From NCBI GenBank assembly GCA_024362935.1, contig JANCRA010000004.1:18856621-18920620 (forward strand): a DNA stretch of 64,000 bases, read 5' to 3'. Origin of the DNA: Setophaga petechia (Eukaryota; Chordata; Aves; Passeriformes; Parulidae). This document shows, one piece after another, positions 34,439-46,600 of this stretch. Both the position numbers and the translations under genes were made by a program. The notes under the pieces are model-generated. The model made no database searches and was not told the DNA's origin. It saw only the letters and a list, made by a program, of their open reading frames with translations. Each line of letters starts with the position of its first letter. Position 1 is the stretch's first letter.

Positions 34439-37400
34439 CAGATCTCAGTGTTAAATGTAAACTCTATGTTGACTTCAAAACTCAAAGTAAGTTCGTGTTG
34501 GCCAGCAGACCCCCCTCACTTCCCTCACATGCCTTTTCCTTTTTCCCGCCTTTCCCTTTTTTCTCCAGCATGATGCAGGATATTAACCAACAAAACAACT
34601 GACAAAAGGAATCATCTGTCTGAGGGAGAATGTTATCTTGGCTCTAATACTGTGCCTTTATTTCCAAAGCTGACCTTATCAGGACTGTTATAAATGGGGG
34701 TGCAGGAAAGCTACAAAACCACAGAATTCTGGTCAGCTTTGAGATAGAAGACCATCTCTGCTAAAATCAGTAAGACCTGACAATAATTTGAGTGATTTTT
34801 TCCTTTAGGGCCAGGATTTACTCCTTAAGATCCACAGATTTTTATTAAGCATCAAGAAGATAACTATGCAAATAGAAAAAATACCTTTTAACCTTAACCA
34901 ATGGTTTTTTAAAGTTTCTATATAAGCCAACAGTCTTAGCCAAATCTCATTTTAGAGCTCTATTTTAAAGTATTTGAGTAGACCAAACATGTTGTACCAA
35001 AACCAGAAAGTCACTGTGTTTCAAACCAAAAAGAGAAGGCAAAGGCCTTGCTGAAGTTATAATTTAAAAAAATAAAAAATTCCTAATCCAAATTGATGTC
35101 CTGTTTCTTCTGTGTTAATGTGTTCAGCACATGTTTTCTCCTTCCCCTGAATCTTCATTCCAGTCATGGATGAAACCCTCTGGAGCATCATTCCTCTCAA
35201 TCCTGAAGCTGTGTCCTGACAATTTTTAACATCTTCCTCTTTGCAGGAGTCTGTCATAGTAAATCCCTCTCAGTTGTGTCAGTACCAGACAGGGCCAGGA
35301 AATTCCCTTGGATATGGCAATTGCTGCCCTGTGTTTGGATGTCCTCCTGCAATACATTGATCTGCAGAGGTGCTGAGCATCTGGCATCCTCCCCTTGCTG
35401 GTGCCAGCTGTTGAGGATTTCAGGTGACAGCAGGACCCCATCAGAGGCCTGACAGTAAGATCAGATGTAATATTTTTAACAGTGTATTAATTTCAACCAT
35501 ATTCTATCAATGTGCTTCAAAACCAGGAAACTTCAGTTATCCTGATTTTAAATACTGGTCAAAAAGCTGCTTATCCTGCAGGCCAAGTATCCAACCTGTA
35601 ATCCTGCAAAAAATTATCATTGTCTAGGTGGATCTTTGAGCTCCCATGGAGCCTTGCTGAAATAAATCTCGTTCTCCCTATTCAGAGTTTATCAGGGGAT
35701 CCAAAATTCATCATTTATCAACAATTCAGTAGAAGTGCTATTAGCAAACAAAGCAGAAATACTCCCAGTGCCAAAAACCCTGCCAAATGGATTGTTGATT
35801 GCATATAAAAATTGGATGCAACCACACACACTGTAGAACAGAAATGTCTACTTTCATTTTCACAGAGCGTTGAAGGATCCCCTCTATCCTACCTAGGGCT
35901 CAGCCGGAGCCCAGCAATGCAACACGGTGTTCACTGCTCTCATTTTGCTAGGCTGTGAGATCAGGGAGGCAGTAACTTGAAACTGGAAAGGTCATCCCTT
36001 TCTGAGTTTGTGTTACAACAGATGGTTACAATCAGCTTTTCCCAGTAAGCACAAATGAAGAATGATGTTTAAATTCTTAGCATCCTCTAGATAACATCTC
36101 GTGTAAACAGAAGTAAATTGCATGTAAGAAATGTCTTTGAATGTATTTAAAGGGGCTACTGCTATGTCAGCATTCCTCTCTGAAACCAAGACCATGACTT
36201 CTTGAATATCTACAGTCCAAGGGGCCCCAAGTTTGTGTTCTGCTGTAATAGCCAAACCAGCTCTTGCTAAGAACACTGCCAAATGCTGGAGACAACAGGA
36301 TATGGAGCAAGTACATCACCCTTCATAAACAAAGCAAATGCCAGAGTTACTATTTATACTATCTTTGCACTATATAATTTAATTCTGTAATGAGAACACT
36401 CTCTCTTCACTAATTATATTAAATATTCTTAAAATCACGAGGCCCGTGTTACACCCATATGACTACTTAGCATGCCATTCTCAGCCTTGCTAAAACAGGA
36501 TACTAGGATAACAAAAAGCATATTTCTGAAAGATGGGAGGGGGGAGGAGCTGGACAGGAATGCTCCCAAAAATAACGGCAAGAATCAACATAGCTGACAC
36601 CTGTTACGTCACTTACAGTTTAACAGCAAAAGGAACTGTTTAGGAAATTAAACATAATGCTACTCACTGCAAACACATTTCTTTGCTAATGCTGCTTTGT
36701 AACTTCCTGCTGGCTACATTGCTGAAGCATTTGCTTACTTTGGAAGAAATTTGCTCCTTCCCCATGAGAAAAGTGTTTCCTATAATTTTCGCTGTGAGCA
36801 GAGGGAGCTCAGGGGTCAGGGGCCCATCCAGAACATTTTTGTAGGAAAAGCCAAGTAGTATTTTGCCTGCTAGCTTACAACCTTATTTTCCCTGTCTCTT
36901 TGTTCTCATCTTTTCACTCAAATTTCCTCTAGGGGAATGTGGGGGAAAAAAATAGGAAGTTAAAAAAAAAGGAGTTTTTGGATATCCTTTAACTAATACT
37001 GCAAAGGTGCAAGGGTACGAGAGAGGAGTCTATTGCAGCAGAAACTCTTTTTTAATTAGGTCAGAAAATTAAATCTTGATCACTTCAAATATAAGATATA
37101 GGGGAAACTGGGAAAATTGTTTTCCCACTGGAGTCAAGAAAAGGAAGGCAAAAGATATGGAGAGCCTGGGGAAATTCTAAGGTTGGGGTTTTCCTAAGCT
37201 TTTGTTCACAGCTTTTTATCCTGATTTTAATAGCGGTTAGGCTAACACTTTGAGGTATCTTCCCATCAGTCAAAGAACACACACAGAAAACACATACGTG
37301 AGCCTTTTTCTGTGTCAGGTCATGGTTCACCTGAACCAGCACTGAGCAGAGCAGCTATTTCTGATGCTTATCAGGAAAGAAAACAAGAAAAGAGACTATT

Positions 37401-37820
37401 CTTAAAATCAGAGATTTTAAGTTTGAGGAGAAAAGGCTAGCTCTTTCTAACAGCCAGGAAAGTCAAAAAACCAAATTTGAAAGTTCTTTTATGGGTTAAA
37501 TTTTAGCCCACCACAAAATAACATAATAATTGTAGTGTCAAAACTTTTGTTTCCTGCTCAAAACAATTAAATATTTACTAGTCAGATTTCACTGTATAAC
37601 CTTAGTGAATTTTGTGTTTAGACGCACAAAAATTCACTTGACTGAAAGATGCTTGTTTTGCAGCAAGAAGAATTGTAGGTTGATAAAGTGGCATGTTGAT
37701 AATATGGCATGATAAAGTAAACATATCTCCTTTGTGTTCCTGATCAGTGGACAAGTCTCTTCTCCCATAGAATAGGAAGAACGGTTATGTTAATTCAACA
37801 CAAAGTGTACCCTCTTGAAG

Positions 37821-37893
37821 AGAAAAGAAAAGAAAAAAAACACCAAAAAACCCCACCAAAAAAAAACCAAAAAAAAAACCCCACACCAAAACA
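37821..37893 (+). repeat. A-rich/(A)nC low-complexity tract
   Basis: Only A and C with an AG start. No unit is conserved enough to call a microsatellite. Confidence 0.9.
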
Positions 37894-39579
37894 CTTGCTA
37901 ATAAGATATCCAGTTTAAGTGTTGTACCTGCATGGTACATGTATTACTTTTTTCAAAACCATGAGTAAGTTGAAGTCATCATGTTCAATTAATTATTTCT
38001 ATAGTAACCCTGAAGTTTGAGCAAAATAAGCAGGAGGACAAACCTAAATCTGGGTGGCAAAAACACGTGTATTTCACTTCCAGCAACGTTATTAATCGTT
38101 TCATCTTGATTCACTTTCCTGTGACTGGAAATTTCAGTTCCTGTTGAAGAAAAAGGCTCCTCCCATTTTTTCCAATCATGCCCAGTTTGTGTGATGGATG
38201 TAGCTAGCCCTCCCCAAGACCACAATCTGCCTCTCAGGACATTGTACTGGTTGCCATATCCCCATCTAGAGAAATGTCTTCCTACAAAGTCTTAGAAAGT
38301 TTTAGGAGTCTCAACATAGACCATGACTTACCTTGCCCAAAGATGAAACTGAAAAGTTACCCCATGTACCCCGAGCTACTAAAACTTGTCTGTGATTAGC
38401 ACAGCCTGAGACAGCTAGAGCTGAACAAACTGCACTGAGACCTGCTCTCACAATAGGCAGCCAGTCAAGCATCATTTTAGTGTTTCCCAGACTATTCCAT
38501 GAAATACAGATAACAATGAAACATCAAGAACATCTCCCTCAGACCATACATTAATCTACTTTAATTGTTTTAGTCAAAACTGGCAGTTTTCTCAGTGTGA
38601 CTGAGCACATACAACTTCTCTGCATTGTTTTTAACACACTGCTCATTCACCATTTTCTCCACAGGTAGAAGCAAAGGTGTGTGTTTGGTAAGAGTGACAA
38701 AGAAACAGCATTACCCCTTCTGGTGTAACTCAGCATACTGAGTCTGAAAGGAGTGAAAAAACTTCAGATCCTTTGTTTCTTCTGACAGATACTAAAACTC
38801 CCAAGATGGGCAGAAAACGTAATAAGTAAAGACTCCTTTAATAATTTTCAGTGTTTACATTTTATTAATAATCATTTGTCCCAGGCAAGCATTTCAGCAT
38901 GCTGTAAAAATATTTCACATTCTCTAAGACTAAACAGTATTTGTTCACAGCTTTGTGCATACAGAAATAAAAAAGCTAAAATAAGGCCCAACACAAATTA
39001 AAATAAACCACAGACTTATTCTCATCTAGACATTAATCAGGTAGAATTAGTTTGAACCTTAATCCTATATCTGTGAAGTACTGAAAGAAAGAAAAAGCCA
39101 ACAGTGAATAAAATAATTACAAATTAGCATTTGGCAGACTTACAGAAGACAATTAGGGACACATATATGCTAAGATAGAACACATACCCATGTAAACAAT
39201 TATCTATCAAAAATAATACACAGGTAGGACAGAGACAATTCTACAACCTTAAAGTTGCCAGAAGCTGCCAATACAAGTACTCTGCAATACATGGTGTGGT
39301 CATACCAGTGCTTAGACATGCTCAGCAAGAGGATCCTTCATGATCCTTCATTAGCCTATGTGAGCAATTGTCTCTCTTCCCAAAACTCTCTTGTGGCTAA
39401 ACACAAGCATGGCACAATGGCTGGTGGGCATTCTACAAAATTATTGCTGTTTTCTTTCTGAAACAGTAGAATTTTTAGTATGTTGGATTATTTTTGAGCT
39501 CTTAGGACGTTGCTTTCGTGGAAGTGACAGAGGCTAATGGCAGGTCCAAGTCATGCAGTTTGGATCTGAATCTAGTCTT

Positions 39580-39612
39580 GGAGAAATGCAAAGCTCATGG
39601 AGAAATGCAAAG
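39580..39612 (+). repeat. 19-bp tandem duplication
   Basis: 'ggagaaatgcaaag' occurs twice at 19-bp spacing with the linker 'ctcat'. Confidence 0.85.
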
Positions 39613-40250
39613 TTCCTGTGGTGTCCAGCAGTTTTTGACTTACAGGGCAGAACTTCAGAAAGGAAGCTGAACATGGAAGTACAGGTTGTCTGCTCTTCTG
39701 TCCTTGGGAGCTTCATATCTGTTCCAGAGGAGACAGCTGCTTTCCACGCCAACAGAGAAATCTATTAACAGGCAAAGATTTGCGATTTACCTCCACACAC
39801 GACATTTTTAGTCCTTTAAAGCTTTAAAGGGGAGGAAAGAAATACAACAGAAACCACTTGCTTATCCACTTACTGGGGAAGGTATTTGTAAAATATGGCT
39901 GCATCAGTACCTGAGCTGTGTTTTTAAGGAACTGATATGTTCCTGCCCTGAGGAGATCAGGACATAGGGGCGAGCACAAGGGCTATATTCTGCCAACAAA
40001 AGCTGCTAATCTACTTTGCTCATGTGGAATCTCAGTCTTCACTGGATCTCCTATTCAAGTGTTTTATGTAGTGCTACATAGATTTCTTACAGAGTTTACA
40101 CTTGTACAGGAATTCAACTTTTCTTTAAAGAGATTAGATGGAATGTTGCCAGTTTTAGTAGTCCAGTTCATTTTGACCCAAAGTTACTTTCTTCTACAAT
40201 GGATGATAAAAAATAGTATGCATTCTAATACTAAAATGCAGTACTGCTAC

Positions 40251-40272
40251 AAAAAAAAAAAAAAAAAAAAAA
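40251..40272 (+). repeat. Poly(A) run of 22
   Basis: Uninterrupted A run followed by (AG)n. No source element was recognised upstream. Confidence 0.95.
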
Positions 40273-41697
40273 GAGAGAGTTGACACAGGCTTCTCATTAA
40301 TAGCAAAAAAAAAAAATCCAGAGTAATCTTCCTACTACATTCTATGTTTAATGATCCTGAAGGCCACTAAATAAATCCTGTGAACTGATGCATTTGCTTA
40401 TCTTTCACTCAAATTTATAATTTAAAAAACCCCTTAGGAATACAAGAGTGAACCAAAGATAATAGATAGTACTGAATTGTCGAAGGCAGTTATCTTTTCA
40501 TCGCCTTTCATGTGAGTCTACATCCATACATGAGGTATTTCAAACATGGACTGCACAAAAGCATTTCAGGTTGACCTCTCTGCCCATAACTTGTCTGGTG
40601 CAGCGGTAAAGCAATTTGTTCTGTGTCAGTAACAGCATTCATGGCTGATAAGGAAACCTAGGATGTGATTTATTCCTAGTGCAACTGAAGATGAAATTCC
40701 AGCTGCGTTACATTCTCTTAGTTAAGCCAGCTGTAAATTACAGCCAGATCCCTGCAAAAGGCAGAGAGATACTGAAAAGATGAAAAAGGAAGGCATCTCC
40801 AGAGACACAGTACCTCACAGGCTCCAGGGCACTTGGCAAAAGGCTTGGCCTGGTTAATGATCCTCTGCGTGATAAGGAACATATGGCTTTCACACTTAAA
40901 GAAAAGTTTTTTAAAAAGCATCTCAGAGAAGGGAATATTGAACCTCAAGCAGCTACATTTGGTGAAGGGCAAAAGCAGGGAAGTGCAGTATCTTAGCTGG
41001 CAAGAGCTAAAACAACACCAAAAATTCTTACTGGATCTGGAAACTGAAAATTACACATAATGGAAATAAAATGTTATTGCAGTGGGCCATACATTCCCAC
41101 CAGGGGGAAAATTCTTCCAAAGTCATAGAGTTGGCAGAAAAAGCCTCTAACCCTGTGATGGGTTTCCACACCTTCCCAGCCTGGTGAACCCAGGTGCAAA
41201 ATGATCATCTGTTTAGCAAAAGTATATGGCCACACTGCCTTTGGGAGCTGCTAAGTATAAGACAGAATTTGCAGTTGTCAATTGTCCATGGAAATCTTGG
41301 CCAGAACAGAGGGCAGGAAGAGGAACAAAAAAGGCTGAAATGTATACTTGCCTCTCTTTTCTACACATTTTTCTTCAGCTGAGGATTAAACCCTTCACAG
41401 ACCTACTGCAGATTCATTATATTTTTGCAATCTTCTGGAAAATATGCATTTAACATGAGAATGAGAATAAAAACAGCTCCCAATAATAACATTATTAACA
41501 ACAATTCAGTTCCTATTTTATTAGAGTCAGTGTTTGTTCTGTTGCAGAAAGAGGAACTTCAGCCTGTATCTTCTGAATAAGTCTTCTTATTTTTATGGAG
41601 ATACTTTACATCTGGAGACATAGCTGCAAAGTCACATAAACATTGTCCAGTTGCAGTAGTTATCCAATACAGAACTTTAAAACTTTTTTACTCTCTG

Positions 41698-41845
41698 AAA
41701 CAAAAATATTTAAAACAAACAAACAAATGAAACAAAACAAAAAACAACCAAACAAATAAACCCAAACTAACAAACAAACAGTTAAAAAACCCTACAAAAA
41801 AAAAAAACCCTGAAAAAACCAACACCACTAAAAAAACCCCTCACA
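41698..41845 (+). repeat. A-rich (AAAC)n-like low-complexity tract
   Basis: Imperfect AAAC/AAC units over about 150 nt, almost free of G and T. Confidence 0.9.
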
Positions 41846-43270
41846 ACACAAGTAAATTGCAACTGAGTTATCTAAAACACTGCTTTTGACAGTGTTTAAC
41901 TGATTATGCTTATTTTCAAGATGCTTTTAGAAAAAAAACAACAATTTTTTTCTCAATTTCTCAATAATGTATTTGCCTCAATTCTCCAAGCCCTATTTCA
42001 TGTCAAAAAGTATCTATTGCGAGTAATCACAAGCGAAATCAAACTGACAGAAAATCGCTAAACTGTAACTACAGAAAGGTACACTTTCGCATGCCAACCT
42101 GAGTACCGTTTCTTGTCTCTCGCCATTATTTCACCATTGTGAGGACACGTACATTTGCCAGAGCTGGCTACTGGCTATTTGACTAAAACTGCTCCTAAAC
42201 ATTAAGGATGCAGGAGGCAAATGTAAGAGAAGATTCTTGGAATCTCAACCCCACCCCACCACTCTGGTTCTCTGTTTTGTGGAGACAGCCAGACTCAGTG
42301 GGTTAAATAGATGCCAGTATTAGTTAAGGGTGATATTTTTACTGTAATAGGTTTGAATAACCCCTATGTATGTAAAAGGATTCAATGTTATTGCCTTAAG
42401 TATTTCTCAGCTTTTCCAGATGGGTATCATTGGCTAAGCTCTGAATTACAGATACTATGCAAATACCTTGAAAACCCCAATCTCAAGCTTGCTCAGAGAC
42501 AACTAAGAAATTGCCACTGAAAAAATCTTGTCCTGAAAATTTCTGCATGAGAACTCCAGTGGCCACTTTATCTTCTGAAGTCGTAAGTGAACAGTGAAAA
42601 ATCTGCCATTAAAAAAGAGCAACCATTGATGACAGACCTCAGAATGAACGTGTTTTACTTGATATCATAAATTTTGATAGGCCTAATAACAGCTTCTATA
42701 AAAGCACCTCATTGGAGGGCTAAGCTCACTATATAGCACAGATTTCATCAACTGATGAACAAATCCAAACAAAATTATGGTGCACTTCCTAGAGGCATGC
42801 AGTGAACAAAGCAAGAACTCCCACAGAGAGAGCAGTGATTCCCACCTTACCCTGGAATTGGGAAAATGTGTGAGAGAATAACATCTCCAGGTTGTAATGA
42901 AAGAACAATACCAACAAGACTTCCTCCTCCTTCACTCCGTAGACCAGAAAGCACTTTATTAACTAATCAGCAAGACCTCCAGCCAGTGGGAACTGAGGGA
43001 GTAAAAGCTGCAAAATTACATTGCCAGTCTTCCTGGATGACTGAGCTTGACTGCTTAATAGGAAATGGAATTCTGATTAAAAGGAATTAAAGACTTATGG
43101 GTAAAGGAGTTGAACTCTGGCAAACACAAGGCTTGTTGGCTATAAATTTTGTCTTCATATCAGTGTTAAGATATACACAATGGCAGTAGCAGTCAAACTT
43201 TATAAGGTCATTATCCTGCATTTTAATATGGCAAACTGGGTGCATGTTTTTCTTCATAGCAAATGGAGAC

Positions 43271-43327
43271 CAGTGTTATTCATCTTTCTGATTTTGTTAT
43301 TCAGTATTATTCATCTTTCTGATTTTG
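43271..43327 (+). repeat. 31-bp direct duplication
   Basis: 'ttattcatctttctgatttt' occurs twice, starting near 43276 and 43307, within longer 26-bp copies that differ by one base. Confidence 0.9.
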
Positions 43328-43602
43328 ACCAGTATATTTCAAGTAAAATTTTCTGATATATTTTGTCTGGCTTATTATGAAACATTTTATCTCACCAAGA
43401 TGCACAGGTTAAAAGCTCCAAAAAAAGTGTTCATATATTGAGTGTTAATTTGTGTAACTATGATTGTGAAGTTATTTCTTGCAGTAACTTCCCAAACTGT
43501 AAATGCAGCTAGGCCAATCAAATTAATACCATAGTGCACCAACACTAGTTTAGCATTTCGTCCCTAAAAAGCACCTGTACAAGTCTGCCTTTTGAGTAGT
43601 GA

Positions 43603-43649
43603 TCCCTGATATAATTCACCCCTGATACACTTCACCCCTGATACACTTC
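43603..43649 (+). repeat. 16-bp tandem repeat, about 2.7 copies
   Basis: Unit 'ttcacccctgatacac' at 43615-43630 and 43631-43646, with a diverged partial copy before it. Confidence 0.92.
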
Positions 43650-46600
43650 TAGTTATAAGTGTAACATTGACTCTATTCCCCAGGTCTTTCCATTCAAACC
43701 TGCATATATTGAATAACTACTAATTTGAATAATCACTAATTTTTTTTTTTCAAATTATCTAAATAATCCTGGGGTGGGTCACAAGAACTGATGCAGAGAA
43801 TTCACACAAAGGTTAACAGCAAAGAGTGCAACACAGTGGAAAACTGTAGCTTTTTACCAAATGTGTGCTGAACAAATGTGTGCATTCCAGAGAAATTAAG
43901 TTGCTAGAACACCCCTTCCCAGTGAAGAAATTACTGGTATTCATGGGAAGACATTTAATTAAGTTCTTTCTGAATTTATATCTAATTCCTTATTCCTGTA
44001 CAGATTTTCTGCAAAGTGACTTTTTCTGATCTTTGTATGAGTGAGTGAAATAATGAAATCCCACAGGCAGCTAGGAATGTTGCTTACAAATCTTCTATCT
44101 TATAAATGACCAGACAGGTGCCTTGTGAATAGTTTCATTACTTGAATGATGCATCTCTATCACTAACGGATGAAGAGCAGTCAATTGAGCCATGGATAAT
44201 AACTACAACTCACAAGAGAAATTATGACCAGACTACCAATAAGATACTTGCAAATGTGCTTTCATGCTCTAAATTCCAACAATGTAGCCAGATCAGATTT
44301 CCAAGTGGGAGAGGAAACAGGATCATGAAACCCCAAGAATGCCACAGCAAAGGACAGCAGGCATGGCTGAAATTCAGAAGGAAGATTGGCAATCAGTTAC
44401 TTGCTACTCTGAATTTGCAGAGCTCCGATACTGCACAGCTAATAGATGAACTGAAGGATGAGGATTATCTATTAAAAATGCACAAATAACACCAAACATA
44501 ATAAGCCAGACAAAATATATCAGAGCTTCTGAAAGTTATATAAATTAAAAATACTACTTTGAAATGTGTTTGAACAAGCACCATAGATGGTAAAAGGCAG
44601 TCACAGGTATATGAACATATTAATTTCCACTGTTTCTCTCATACAGTGACACACAGAGTGGAAAAGAAGACTTAAATACCTGGGATATCACTGAGACATA
44701 CATGAAAAGACTATTTGTATCAGAGTCAACATTTATTCAGCTGTGTGTGACATTACATACTGTCAATCACACGGTCACAATAAGACAGAAAAAGTCCTCA
44801 CTGTGCTGTTAGTTGCATTTTCTCTGTTCAACCCACATGGAGCCAGGGCTAAGCATTCCCTGTCTCCAGCATGGACTCTGTCAGATTTCACAGGATGTCA
44901 CTAAACACCAAATCACCATTTCTGAAACGTTCCTTCCTTCAGCAAGCACATTGGCTTCACCGGGACAGCATGCAGAGGAAGGAGATCCTGGCCTGTGGGA
45001 GCAGTGTATATTGCTTCAATTTCTTCCACCACAGGTTGCATGGGCAGGAACCGCACTGTTGATGTCAGCTGTAAATACCAGCCCAAAGCCTGTGCCATGG
45101 TAAACAGAGAGCCAGCCAAGCCAGCCCTTTGTGAATCTCTGGTTGTCTTGAGCAGCAGAGCAGACTATGGTCAGTGTGACAGGAGACACACCTGGACCCT
45201 TGAAGCCCGATATGGCTTCTCATACGGCAGGGAACACGGCACTTCAACTCTGGTGCAGCCTGGGCGGGCTGACGGCTCCTGCAGCCACAGGACTGTGCCA
45301 AGAGGAGCTGGGGCTGCAGCCTTGGCACTGTGCACCTCCCATTGCTCCCACCACTGCCCCACAGCTGCCCTGTGTGCAGCTCAGGGTAGGCACATGTGGT
45401 GATGGTGGCTGAGCTTGGGTAAACCTCTAGTCAGCACAGTCCTCAGCCCAGCCCTCTGAGGAACCTTGGGTTGTGCCTGAAGGGACCAGAGAGGGAGAGA
45501 AACCAATTACTTCTGGTTGGAGATCATTGGGCAAGTGAGTATACTTCAGCTAAATCCTCAGGAAAATGTTCTCTACCTCCCATGGTCCCCACAATCTCCT
45601 TCCACCCTATAAATCATATTGTATTTCCCAAGACACTCACAGCTGGGCTTCCCAGGGGACATGGTTCTCTTCAGCATGAGCTCCAGAACAGATGTTCCTC
45701 TTCACCATCATCTTTCTCAGCATTCAGTTTGACATATGTACCTCAATCTTCTTCCACCCTTCCCTGGAATTTACCCCAAATATTTTTCCAACTCTTTGGC
45801 TTTGATGCCCATTTTCCTCATGCCCCTTAAGCATCCGCTTCGTCTTGCCTGACAAACTGACTGCATGAGCTAAGTTGGAGCTAGATGGCCCTCCTTCTTT
45901 CTTCTTCTAGAGCTGGCTGCAAGGGATTGCCCTGAAAGGACACAGTTTCCCTTCTGGCTTGGTGTCCCAGAAGCTTGTGGACATGCCAAGCCTTGATATC
46001 CAGGCATCATCTCTGCTTTCCACCTTTTCTGCAGGTGGTGAGTTATAAAGTTCAAGCTTTCTCATTCTTATAACAACAGTCAGAGGCAGACCTTAAGGAC
46101 CATGATTGCAGAACCTTTCCCCATTTCTGTGCTTTGAGTCTTTCTTATTGATTAGGAGAGGAACATTTTCCTTACAGTAGTATCCTGCACTTGTATTTCA
46201 CATAGAATACTGTTTATTCCTTACCGGAACGCATCTTAATCTTCCATTTTAGCCCCAGCAGAGCTAGTGTGCTAGCACAGATCCCTGTGTCTCTTCAGGA
46301 AGGCTATGAGCTCCTACTATTTTCCTTTGCTTTCTAGGGGCTGGTTTTCATGTTTGTTAGGGGCTGGTTTCCCCCCAGGACATGTAACTGCCACATCCTA
46401 AACTGAGGGCGTAGGTGAAAAAATGAGGAGTTACTTGCATGCAGAAAGTTCATGCGGAAAAAAAGGAGGAAAAATAGAGCCAGAATATTTAGAGAAAAAT
46501 CTCACCTTAAACTTTGGGAGATAACATAATTAAAATGAACACAAATTTGGACAGGATCAAGAGGTTATGTAGGGAATATGCAGCATATAGAGAAGCACAA

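Larger units (their letters stand above)
33108..41697. other. Intergenic, no gene recognised
   Basis: Mostly unique sequence with small tandem duplications (34398-34438, 39580-39612), an A-rich tract (37821-37893) and a run of 22 A at 40251-40272. The stretch 33390-33830 is locally GC-richer with overlapping open frames on both strands, and 35230-35450 likewise. Neither shows a domain or a repeat family I can name. Confidence 0.55.

Noticed and set aside
41100..41190. Possible inverted CR1 fragment
   Set aside because: Only loose resemblance; no diagnostic CR1 tail block could be matched.
44980..45420. GC-richer patch with overlapping frames on both strands
   Set aside because: Few CpG dinucleotides, so not a CpG island; frames are open on both strands, as expected of stop-poor GC-rich DNA; no domain or repeat family recognised.
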